From JAWWOW01 sp033851265 (GTDB lineage Bacteria; Actinomycetota; Actinomycetes; JAWWOW01): a DNA stretch of 64,000 nucleotides. The stretch is taken from assembly GCA_033851265.1 (NCBI GenBank), contig JAWWOW010000008.1:46810-110809 (forward strand). The letters run 5' to 3'. This document shows positions 34,598-42,251 of the stretch, piece after piece. The notes under the pieces are model-generated. The model ran no database searches, was not told the DNA's origin, and saw nothing but the letters and a program-made list of their open reading frames with translations. Positions within the stretch are counted from its first letter, which is position 1. Each line of letters begins with the position of its first letter. The position numbers were made by a program, and so were the translations under genes.

Positions 34598-35059
34598 CTA
34601 GCGCTTGCGGAAGGGGTCGCGCGGCGGCGGGATGGGCATCGTGACCCGCTCGCTGGCGACCTGCAACCCGGTGAGGGCTAGGACGCGCGCGAGAATCGAC
34701 GCGGTGGTCTCACCGGCGTCCAGTCCCTCTTGCGTGACCATGGCGCGGTACACCGTTGCGTAGTGCTTGACCGGGGTGTCGAAGGTCCAGTCGAGCGAAC
34801 CCAGATGACGTGAGGTTCCGTGGCTACCGTCGGCAGCGTCGAACGGCGCATCCCAGACCTGGACACCCAGCGGGGTCACGAGGAACACGCCACCAGCGCG
34901 CACGCCGTGCCGGTTGGCGGCTTCCATCAGCTGGCGGGTCGCGTCCTCCTGGAGCACCAGGGCCGGGCGGATGTGGCTCGACAGCGCGGGAACCGCAACC
35001 GCTGTGTCCAGAAGACGCACGGCGGAGGTCTGCTGCGCGAGCTGCAGCGTCAGCGACAC
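34598..35059 (-). CDS. Hypothetical protein
   Basis: 153-aa soluble protein I do not recognise. It has an N-terminal hydrophobic/amphipathic part (MSLTLQLAQQTSAVRLLDTAVAVPALSSHI), several aromatic residues (VQVWDAPFD, LGSLDWTFD) and a basic C-terminus (PPPRDPFRKR). GTG 35059 has GGAGGGG 4 nt upstream on the minus strand, good support for a real gene. It converges with the Lys-rich gene (11 bp between stops) and lies downstream of ileS on the same strand, so it could be read through from ileS. Confidence 0.6.
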   Translation of the reverse strand: MSLTLQLAQQTSAVRLLDTAVAVPALSSHIRPALVLQEDATRQLMEAANRHGVRAGGVFLVTPLGVQVWDAPFDAADGSHGTSRHLGSLDWTFDTPVKHYATVYRAMVTQEGLDAGETTASILARVLALTGLQVASERVTMPIPPPRDPFRKR

Positions 35060-35253
35060 GATGCCCCTCCAACTGGACAGATCGGCTGAGTAGGGCCGAC
35101 TACTCCGTAGGGAGCAAGCCGACGGCCTGGTCAGAGCATCGGCACGCCAGATGGCCGCGCTTGACTGCGCTGAACGGGTGGTTTCGTCCGCACTGGCTGC
35201 GTGAACGAGCCGGTTCGTCCGTGTTTGTCCGTACGCCGATCAGGGCCTGCGGG
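35060..35253 (-). other. Spacer between ileS and the hypothetical gene
   Basis: 194 bp with no gene. It holds three copies of TTYGTCCG on the plus strand (35183-35190, 35214-35221, 35224-35231) just past the ileS stop. Their meaning is unknown. Confidence 0.35.
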
Positions 35254-38200
35254 TCACGCGCCCGCCTGGCGCAGCCAGAACGTGAGGTCCAGCTCCGCGT
35301 CACGGTGCGGTGCGAGGTCGGCGGTCGGCCGTCCCTCCGCGAAGCTGGTGGCGAGCACCTCACGGGCAATCGCGTCCCCGTGCTCGCGAATGGCCTGTGC
35401 CGTCTCGCTATCCGCGGCGTCGTCGGACGCCTGCCACCACAGCTCGATGCGATCGGTGACGTCCAACCCGGCGTTCTTGCGGGCGTCCTGGATCTGGCGG
35501 ACGACGTGGCGCGCGAGGCCGGCCCGGCGCAGTTCCGGGGTCACGTCGAGATCGAGGGCAACGGTTTCCCCACTCTCGGTGGACACCGTCCACCCTTCGC
35601 GTGGCGTTTCGGTGACCACGACGTCCTCGGCAGTGACGTCGACCGCCGAACCGTTGACGTCAACAGTCGCCGTTCCGGCCTCGGCGAGAGTGGCAGCGAG
35701 TACGCCGGCGTCGGTGCCGATGATGGCGGTGGCGACGACCTGGGTGTCCTTGCCGAAGCGTCGACCAAGTGAGCGGAAGTTCGGCTTCACGACGCGGTCG
35801 ACCAGATCGCCGCGGAGCGGCTCGAGGCTCGCGACATTCAGCTCATCGGCAATCTCGTTGCGGAGCTCAGTCGGCAACGCGTCGAACCCGGGTGCGGCGA
35901 TGAGTGCACGCGCCAACGGTTGCCGCGTCTTCACCTTCGACGCGGCGCGTGCCGCGCGTCCGAGTTCGACCAGGCGACGGACCAATGCCATCTGGCTGTT
36001 CAATTCCTCGTCGATGAGGTGCTCTTGCGCCTCTGGCCAGCGGGCGAGGTGCACGCTGTCGGGTGCGCTGTCATCGACCTCCGCGACGAGTGACTGCCAC
36101 ACCGCCTCGGTCACGAACGGTACGAAGGGTGAGAGCAGCCGGGTGAGACCGTCCAAGGTCTCGTGCAATGTCGCGAGGGCGGCCGGGTCACCGTCCCAGA
36201 AGCGACGACGGGATCGGCGTACGTACCAGTTCGACAGGTCGTCGATGAAGTTCGTCAGTCGCCGCGCCGCGCGCGTCGGGTCGAACGTGTCGAGTGCCGC
36301 ACCCACGTCGTCGATGGTCGTCTGCAGCTCCGACAACAGCCAGCGGTCCACCAGCGGGCGCATCGCTGGCGACGGTGCTGTGGTCGACGGTGCCCACTGG
36401 CTCGCGTTCGCATAGAGAGTGAAGAACGCCGCCGTGTTCCAGTAGGTCAACAGCACCTTGCGGACGACTTCGTCGAGGACCTCATCGCCGATGCGGCGCG
36501 GTGACCAGGGCGAACCGCCGGCGAGCATGAACCACCGAACCGCGTCCGCGCCATGCTGCTCCATCAACGCCATCGGTTCGAGCACGTTGCCGAGATGCTT
36601 GGACATCTTCCGTCCGTCCTCGGCCAGGATGTGACCCAGGCACAGCACGGTTTCGTACGACGAACGGTCGAACACAAGCGTCCCGACGGCCATCAGCGTG
36701 TAGAACCACCCGCGCGTTTGGTCGATTGCCTCGGCGATGAACTGCGCGGGGTACTGCCGTTCAAATTCTTCGCGGTTGCGATGCGGATAGCCCCACTGCG
36801 CAAACGGCATCGAGCCGGAGTCGTACCACGCGTCGATGACTTCCGGAACGCGCTGTGCAGGTTGTCCGCACTTGGGGCATGCGAACGTGACTTCATCGAT
36901 CTGCGGGCGATGCGGGTCGAAGTCAGTGAGGTCCCGATCGGCCAGCGCGCCGAGCTCGGCGAGCGAGCCAACAGCCGTCAAGTGTTCCTCGGCGCACCGC
37001 CAGATCGGCAGCGGTGTGCCCCAGTACCGCGACCGAGACAGTGCCCAGTCGACGTTGTTGGTGAGCCAGTCGCCGTACCGGCCATCACGAATGTGCGGCG
37101 GATGCCAGTCGGTCTTGGCGTTCTCCTCGAGCAGCCGGTCGCGGATCGCTGTGGTGCGGATGTACCAGGATGGCAACGCGTAGTAGATGAGTGGCGTGTC
37201 ACAACGCCAGCAGTGCGGGTAGTTGTGTTGGTAGGTCTTTTCGGCGTACAGCAAGCCGCGTGCACGCAGATCCTCCACGAGCAGCGGGTCTGCGGCCTTG
37301 AAGAACATTCCGCCGACCAGGCGTACGTCCTCACGGAAGTGCCCATCGGGCTTGATCGGGTTCACAACGGGCAATCCGTACTGCCGGGCAACGACGAGGT
37401 CGTCCGCGCCGAATGCGGGTGCCTGGTGTACGAGGCCGGTCCCGTCCTCGGTAGTGACGTAGTCGGCAACACCGACGAAGTGCGCGGGTTCATCCGCCGG
37501 GAAATCGACAAGGTCGAACGGTCGCGCGTATTCCGTGTGCTCGAGTTGCTTGCCCGGGAATCGCTCCACGACCTCCGGGTTCGTCTCATCGATGAGTTGC
37601 GCGACCGTCTCGAGCAGCGGTTCTGCGACGACGAGAAGCTCACCACCCATGCGGGCGAGCACGTAGGTGACTTCGGGGTGCACGGCGACAGCGGTGTTGG
37701 ACACCAACGTCCATGGTGTCGTCGTCCATACGAGCAGGCTCGCGTGCTGCTCGGCGAGCGGTCCGCTGGTCACCGGGAAGCGCACGTAGACGCTGGGGTC
37801 GGCGACCATCAGGTAGCCCTGCGCGACTTCGTGGTCGGACAAGCCTGTGCCGCAGCGAGGGCAGTACGGCGTGACGCGATGGTCTTGGACGAGCAGCCCC
37901 TTGTCGAAGATCTGCTTCAGCGACCACCAGACTGACTCGACGTACGACGGATCCATCGTGTAGTACGCCTCGGACAGATCGACCCAGTAGCCCATTCGTT
38001 CGGTCAGCTCTTCGAAGGCCCCGATATATCGGCGTACGGACTCGCGGCATTTCTCGTTGAACTCCGCGACACCGAACTGCTCGATGTCGGCCTTGCCAGA
38101 GAAGCCGAGCTCCTTTTCGACCTCGAGCTCGACGGGGAGTCCGTGGCAGTCCCAGCCGCCGCGGCGCGGCACATGCCGGCCGCGCATGGTCTGGTACCGG

Positions 38201-38445
38201 GGGAACAGATCCTTGAAGACTCGGGCCTCGACGTGGTGGGTGCCGGGGCGCCCGTTCGCTGTGGGCGGACCCTCGTAGCAGACCCAGAGGTCGCCTGCTG
38301 CGGTCTGCGTGAGGCTGCGGTGGAACACGTCGCGCTCACGCCACAGCGTGAGGACCTCGTGGTCGACGACAGGCAGGCTCACGTGCGGCGGGAGGGGGCG
38401 AAATGTTCCCGTTGGAGGCCGCACGGGTGGGCTTGCCGGGCTCAT
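35254..38445 (-). CDS. ileS: Isoleucyl-tRNA synthetase
   Basis: 1063-aa class I aminoacyl-tRNA synthetase. The HIGH motif appears as PGTHHVEAR, the form seen in eukaryotic-like (type 2) IleRS, which is often linked to mupirocin resistance. The editing (CP1) domain (PFDLVDFPADEPAHFVG) and KMSKHLGNV signature are present. The length above 1000 aa also fits type 2. ATG 38445 was chosen by N-terminal position. No T-box motif is visible in the 150 bp upstream. Confidence 0.95.
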   Translation of the reverse strand: MSPASPPVRPPTGTFRPLPPHVSLPVVDHEVLTLWRERDVFHRSLTQTAAGDLWVCYEGPPTANGRPGTHHVEARVFKDLFPRYQTMRGRHVPRRGGWDCHGLPVELEVEKELGFSGKADIEQFGVAEFNEKCRESVRRYIGAFEELTERMGYWVDLSEAYYTMDPSYVESVWWSLKQIFDKGLLVQDHRVTPYCPRCGTGLSDHEVAQGYLMVADPSVYVRFPVTSGPLAEQHASLLVWTTTPWTLVSNTAVAVHPEVTYVLARMGGELLVVAEPLLETVAQLIDETNPEVVERFPGKQLEHTEYARPFDLVDFPADEPAHFVGVADYVTTEDGTGLVHQAPAFGADDLVVARQYGLPVVNPIKPDGHFREDVRLVGGMFFKAADPLLVEDLRARGLLYAEKTYQHNYPHCWRCDTPLIYYALPSWYIRTTAIRDRLLEENAKTDWHPPHIRDGRYGDWLTNNVDWALSRSRYWGTPLPIWRCAEEHLTAVGSLAELGALADRDLTDFDPHRPQIDEVTFACPKCGQPAQRVPEVIDAWYDSGSMPFAQWGYPHRNREEFERQYPAQFIAEAIDQTRGWFYTLMAVGTLVFDRSSYETVLCLGHILAEDGRKMSKHLGNVLEPMALMEQHGADAVRWFMLAGGSPWSPRRIGDEVLDEVVRKVLLTYWNTAAFFTLYANASQWAPSTTAPSPAMRPLVDRWLLSELQTTIDDVGAALDTFDPTRAARRLTNFIDDLSNWYVRRSRRRFWDGDPAALATLHETLDGLTRLLSPFVPFVTEAVWQSLVAEVDDSAPDSVHLARWPEAQEHLIDEELNSQMALVRRLVELGRAARAASKVKTRQPLARALIAAPGFDALPTELRNEIADELNVASLEPLRGDLVDRVVKPNFRSLGRRFGKDTQVVATAIIGTDAGVLAATLAEAGTATVDVNGSAVDVTAEDVVVTETPREGWTVSTESGETVALDLDVTPELRRAGLARHVVRQIQDARKNAGLDVTDRIELWWQASDDAADSETAQAIREHGDAIAREVLATSFAEGRPTADLAPHRDAELDLTFWLRQAGA

Positions 38446-38596
38446 GGGGAGTCGAACCTACCGGCCGGCGCTCCCGCTGGCGGCGCGCCTCGTTGGTCGG
38501 ACGGAATATTGACGCCTATCCTGCGTTGCCCGGATCGATCCCAAACGGTGATGGATGCAGGTGAAGCACGCGAGGACCGTCGGACGGTGGTGAGGC

Positions 38597-40030
38597 ATGG
38601 CCGGGCGACTGCGGCGGGTTTTTGGCCGTCATCGCGAGCCCGAGCCGACGCCGACCGCGCCGACCGCGCCAGCCGCGGGTGTCCCGAAGACCCTGGAAGA
38701 ACTGGCTGCGCTGGCCGCGCCCCGGCCACGCTCGGAGCCCCAGCCAGCCCAGGCACCCGCGATCGAGAAACGCCGGGCCGAACCGACCGCCCGCGCGGTC
38801 ATGGAAGCCGTTAGGCAAGATGACGCCGGCCAATCCGCGGCAGCGGAGACAGCAGCGGAGGAAGTGAGCGCAACGATGGCAGCCAGATCGCCAGCCAGAT
38901 CGGCGAAGAAGGCACCGGTGACGAAGCGGCCGGTCAAGAAGGCTGCGGTCACCAAGAGGGCTGCCCCGGCGAGGAAGGCCGCTGTGAAGAAGCCGGTGGT
39001 CAAGAAGGGCGTCGCCAAGAAGGCAGTCGGCAAGAAGACCCCGACGAGGAGGGCGCCCATCAAGAAGGCGCCCGCCAAGAAGGCGCCCATCAAGAAGGCG
39101 CCGCCGAAGCGGACGCCGGTCAAGAAGAAGGCGCCAGCAAACAAGCCCGTCGTCACGAAGGCACAAGCCCAGAAGGCGGCCGCGGCGAAGAAGGCAGCTG
39201 CAGCGAAGGCGGCGGCAGCTAAGAAGGCCGCCGCTGCAAAGGCAGTAGCAGCCAAGAAGGCGGCGGCGGCGAAGGTCGCGGCAGCGAAGAAGGCTGCTGC
39301 CGCGAAGGCAGTTGCGGCCAAGAAAGCAGCCGCGAAGAAGGCGGCTGCCGAGAAGGCCGCCGCGGCCAAGAAGGCGGCTGCAGAAAAGGCTGCCGCAGCG
39401 AAGCGGGCGGCTGCCGAGAAGGCCGCCGCGGCAAAGAAAGCGGCTGCAGAAAAGGCGGCCGCAGAAAAGGCTGCCGCGAAGGCTGCTGCGGACAAGGCTG
39501 CGGCCGAGAAGGCGGCTGCGGACAAGGCTGCGGCAGAGAAAGCCGCTGCCGAGAAGGCGGCCCCGCCACCGCCGCGCCCCATCGGGACGCCCCCGACCAA
39601 GACGGCCTCGAGCCGGCCAGCATCGCCGCCGCCGAAGGTCAAGGCGCCACCGCCCGCTCCGCCGGTGCACTGGACCAAGGAGGAGCTCGCTGCCATCCGC
39701 GGGCAGCTCGAGGAGCAAGCCACCCGACTGCGGACCGAGATCGACGAGGCCGAAGAAGCCTGGGCCGAGTTGCAGCGCGATGGCGGGGACGGCGCCGGCG
39801 ACGACCAGGCCGATGCCGGGACCAAGACGTTCGAGCGTGAACACGAGATGTCGCTGGCCAACAACAGCCGCGACCTGCTCGCGCAGGTCGAGCACGCCAT
39901 CGCGCGGCTTGATTCGGGCACGTACGGCGTGTGCGAGAGCTGCGGCAACCCCATTGCCAAGGCGCGCCTGCAGGCATTGCCACACGCAACGCTGTGTGTG
40001 ACGTGCAAGCAGCGCGAGGAACGCCGCTGA
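38597..40030 (+). CDS. DksA/TraR C4-zinc-finger protein with long Lys/Ala repeat region
   Basis: 477-aa protein. Its N-terminus (1-90) is Pro/Ala-rich and begins MAGRLRRVFGRHRE. Residues about 95-325 are low complexity with repeated KKAAAAKA/EKAAA units, resembling histone H1-like or HU-tail sequences. A coiled coil (about 355-400, EEQATRLRTEIDEAEEAW) leads to a DksA-type zinc finger, C446-x2-C449-x17-C467-x2-C470. DksA/TraR proteins bind the RNA polymerase secondary channel; the acidic coiled-coil tip must be tested for that role. In actinobacteria a shorter version is found between ileS and lspA. Here the repeat more than doubles the usual length. Confidence 0.88.
   Translation: MAGRLRRVFGRHREPEPTPTAPTAPAAGVPKTLEELAALAAPRPRSEPQPAQAPAIEKRRAEPTARAVMEAVRQDDAGQSAAAETAAEEVSATMAARSPARSAKKAPVTKRPVKKAAVTKRAAPARKAAVKKPVVKKGVAKKAVGKKTPTRRAPIKKAPAKKAPIKKAPPKRTPVKKKAPANKPVVTKAQAQKAAAAKKAAAAKAAAAKKAAAAKAVAAKKAAAAKVAAAKKAAAAKAVAAKKAAAKKAAAEKAAAAKKAAAEKAAAAKRAAAEKAAAAKKAAAEKAAAEKAAAKAAADKAAAEKAAADKAAAEKAAAEKAAPPPPRPIGTPPTKTASSRPASPPPKVKAPPPAPPVHWTKEELAAIRGQLEEQATRLRTEIDEAEEAWAELQRDGGDGAGDDQADAGTKTFEREHEMSLANNSRDLLAQVEHAIARLDSGTYGVCESCGNPIAKARLQALPHATLCVTCKQREERR
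39170..39570 (+). repeat. Low-complexity GCx-AAG-AAG-GCx repeat tract
   Basis: About 400 bp of degenerate tandem repeats of AAGAAGGC-GGC type encoding Lys/Ala/Glu units inside the DksA-like gene. Long open frames on the opposite strand here are by-products of this composition. The tract is a likely site for slippage and copy-number variation. Confidence 0.8.
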
Positions 40031-40080
40031 GCCGACCGGTCGCTGAGTACGGCGCTGGGTGGCTGGCGATACTGGAGCGC

Positions 40081-41028
40081 ATGAGCCAGTCAGCGCCGCC
40101 CGACCGGCGTCGGGTCGCGGTACCCGACGGCCTCGACGGGCTGCGCCTTGATATGGCTGTCGCGCGCCTGTTCGGACTGTCCCGAACCGCCGCCGCCGAG
40201 CTTGTCGACGCGGGGGCGGTGGCCCTGGACGGCGTACGCCGGGACCGCGCGCACCGTGTCGGTAGCGGGGCCTGGCTCGACGTCGAGCTGCCCGCGCCCG
40301 CTGAACCCACCGTCACCCCGCCCGAGCGCGTGCCCGGTCTCCGCGTCGTGCACGAGGACCACGACATCGTGGTTGTCGACAAGCCGGTCGGTGTTGCCTC
40401 GCACCCGAGCCCCGGGTGGGACGGGCCGACAGTCGTCGGTGGGTTGGCCGCCGCTGGTCACCGCGTCAGCACCAGCGGGGCGGCCGAGCGACAGGGTGTG
40501 GTGCATCGCCTCGACGTCGGCACGAGCGGCCTGATGGTGGTCGCGAAGAGCGAGGCGGCGTACACCCGCCTGAAGAACGCATTCCGCGAGCGGGACGTCG
40601 ACAAGGACTACCACGCCCTCGTGCAGGGCCACCCCGACCCGTCGCGCGGCACTGTCGACGCACCCATCGACCGGCACCCGGGTGCGTCGTACCGCTTTGG
40701 TGTCGTCGCCGGTGGCAAACCGAGCATCACGCACTACGAAACGCTCGAGGCGTTCCCAGCCGCGAGCCTGCTGCACGTGTCTCTGGAGACCGGGCGGACC
40801 CATCAGATCCGCGTACACATGGCTGCGTTGCGGCACCCGTGCGTCGGCGATGTGACGTACGGCGCGGACCCCACCCTGGCCGCGCGCCTGGGAATTGAGC
40901 GGCAGTGGCTGCACGCCGTACGGCTGTCCTTCGATCACCCCGCGGATGGCCGCCGGGTGACCTTCACGAGCGAGTACCCAGCCGATCTGGCGGAGGCGCT
41001 CGACCGGCTGCGCGCGGAGGGGGAGTGA
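40081..41028 (+). CDS. rluD: RluA-family 23S rRNA pseudouridine synthase
   Basis: 315-aa pseudouridine synthase. An N-terminal S4 domain (LRLDMAVARLFGLSRTAAAELVDAG) precedes the catalytic domain, with active-site Asp in VVHRLDVGTSGLMVVAKS and RTHQIRVHMA. ATG 40081 begins MSQSAPPDRR. By position it is the RluD-type enzyme that follows lspA in related genomes; lspA is absent here. Its stop overlaps the next gene (GTGA). Confidence 0.93.
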   Translation: MSQSAPPDRRRVAVPDGLDGLRLDMAVARLFGLSRTAAAELVDAGAVALDGVRRDRAHRVGSGAWLDVELPAPAEPTVTPPERVPGLRVVHEDHDIVVVDKPVGVASHPSPGWDGPTVVGGLAAAGHRVSTSGAAERQGVVHRLDVGTSGLMVVAKSEAAYTRLKNAFRERDVDKDYHALVQGHPDPSRGTVDAPIDRHPGASYRFGVVAGGKPSITHYETLEAFPAASLLHVSLETGRTHQIRVHMAALRHPCVGDVTYGADPTLAARLGIERQWLHAVRLSFDHPADGRRVTFTSEYPADLAEALDRLRAEGE

Positions 41029-42017
41029 GCCCGCAGCGGACGCTGTGGAGCGATCTGCGATCGATCGATCGCGCGATCGTGCCGCGGTTGGCCACGCTGG
41101 TCGAGCGGATCCAACGCGGAATGCGCGACCTCGGGCCCACGGTCGACCGCGGCCGGGGAGGGCCGCGAGCCACCTCCCAACGACTAGACGGGCGCTACGC
41201 CCGGCGCGGAGCCTTGGCGCTGGTGCGGGACGTGCCTCAGGTCGGCTTGGCCGCTCTGACGCTGCTGCTGGTGGTGGCCGCGGTAACGGTTGCCGCGCGC
41301 TCCGGCTCCCCGACGAACAACGACAGCGGAGGCCTCGACCTGCCCACCGTCAGCGGGGTGAGCGCACTGACGGTCGGGCCGATCGCCGGCGGGGTCGCCG
41401 ACTACCTGGCCGGTGCGCGCGCGGACCTGCTCGCGCGGGCTCAGCAGGCGCCGCACGACCCGACCTTCGCGATCGCCGACTTCGATCGGCCGCTGACGCC
41501 GGAGGATGCTGCGCGCGCCGTCCCGGGCGTCGAGGTCAAGCAGATCTTCCTGCGGATACGTGCCGCCAGCGCGACGCAGTACTTCCCGTCGACGAATGTG
41601 GACTTCGTCAGTGGCGTCCTGAAGAGCCCGCTGCAGGTGAGCGGTCTCCCTGACGGCGCGAGGACGGTCTACGAAGGCGTGGCCGCGGCCCTGCTGCAGC
41701 AGGCCAAGGACAGCGAGCAGTTCGTCGCAAGCATCAACCTGCTGCCCACGCCGACCGCCGACGATCTGGAGCAGAAGGCCGCCCAGTCCACCGACGCCCG
41801 GCGATTCCGCGCGTGGTCCGGCGCGCTACGCACCCACTGCGCCTGCATCTACGCGGTGGTGATCCGCGCGGAGGCGCAGACGTTGGCCAACATCGCGAAC
41901 TCCGGCAAGGTCCGGGTGGTCGACGCGGCGCTGACGGGAATCCCGTACGACCGGCTGAAGTGGGTCCCGCTGTCACCGGACCTCAAGGACGGGGACCAAT
42001 ACCGCCGGATCGGGTAA
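41025..42017 (+). CDS. Hypothetical single-pass membrane protein
   Basis: 330-aa protein with a basic cytoplasmic N-terminus (1-70) and one helix at about residues 72-91 (PQVGLAALTLLLVVAAVTVA). An extracytoplasmic domain follows with no family I recognise, though it is conserved-looking (FLRIRAASATQYFP, FRAWSGALRTHCACIYAVVIRAEAQTL). The CAC pair near residue 285 could form a metal or disulfide site. It is coupled to rluD by GTGA and lies before dnaE1, a position where unnamed membrane proteins are common in actinobacteria. Confidence 0.7.
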   Translation: MSPQRTLWSDLRSIDRAIVPRLATLVERIQRGMRDLGPTVDRGRGGPRATSQRLDGRYARRGALALVRDVPQVGLAALTLLLVVAAVTVAARSGSPTNNDSGGLDLPTVSGVSALTVGPIAGGVADYLAGARADLLARAQQAPHDPTFAIADFDRPLTPEDAARAVPGVEVKQIFLRIRAASATQYFPSTNVDFVSGVLKSPLQVSGLPDGARTVYEGVAAALLQQAKDSEQFVASINLLPTPTADDLEQKAAQSTDARRFRAWSGALRTHCACIYAVVIRAEAQTLANIANSGKVRVVDAALTGIPYDRLKWVPLSPDLKDGDQYRRIG

Positions 42018-42251
42018 GAGCGCCCAGCTGGTCAGCGTGCTGCCGACACCCCCGCCCGTTGGTCACTTATCGACGGATTGGTGACCAGACAGCGCGGGTT
42101 CAAGATCGAACCGGTCGTCGTGGGCATGTCGCGGCCCCACAACCCCGGAACCGTCGGACTCGCGTGACAAACTGCAGACGTATGCCCACCGCTCGGCCGC
42201 ACTTCCCCCGCGCCGCGCCTCAGCCCACTGCTCGAAGAGGTTGTCGGCCGT

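Noticed and set aside
38446..38596. T-box riboswitch upstream of ileS
   Set aside because: No GGGTGGNACC-type T-box sequence or specifier stem is visible on the minus strand in the 151-bp spacer, although ileS T-boxes are known in actinobacteria.
38516..39985. Long minus-strand open frame opposite the Lys/Ala-rich gene
   Set aside because: It mirrors the repeat tract (Leu/Arg/Ser/Gly runs), has no motifs, and the plus strand carries a clear DksA zinc finger.
42060..42130. tRNA-like T-arm (GGTTCAAGATCGAACC) before dnaE1
   Set aside because: No matching acceptor, D or anticodon arms; the loop is not a canonical T-loop.
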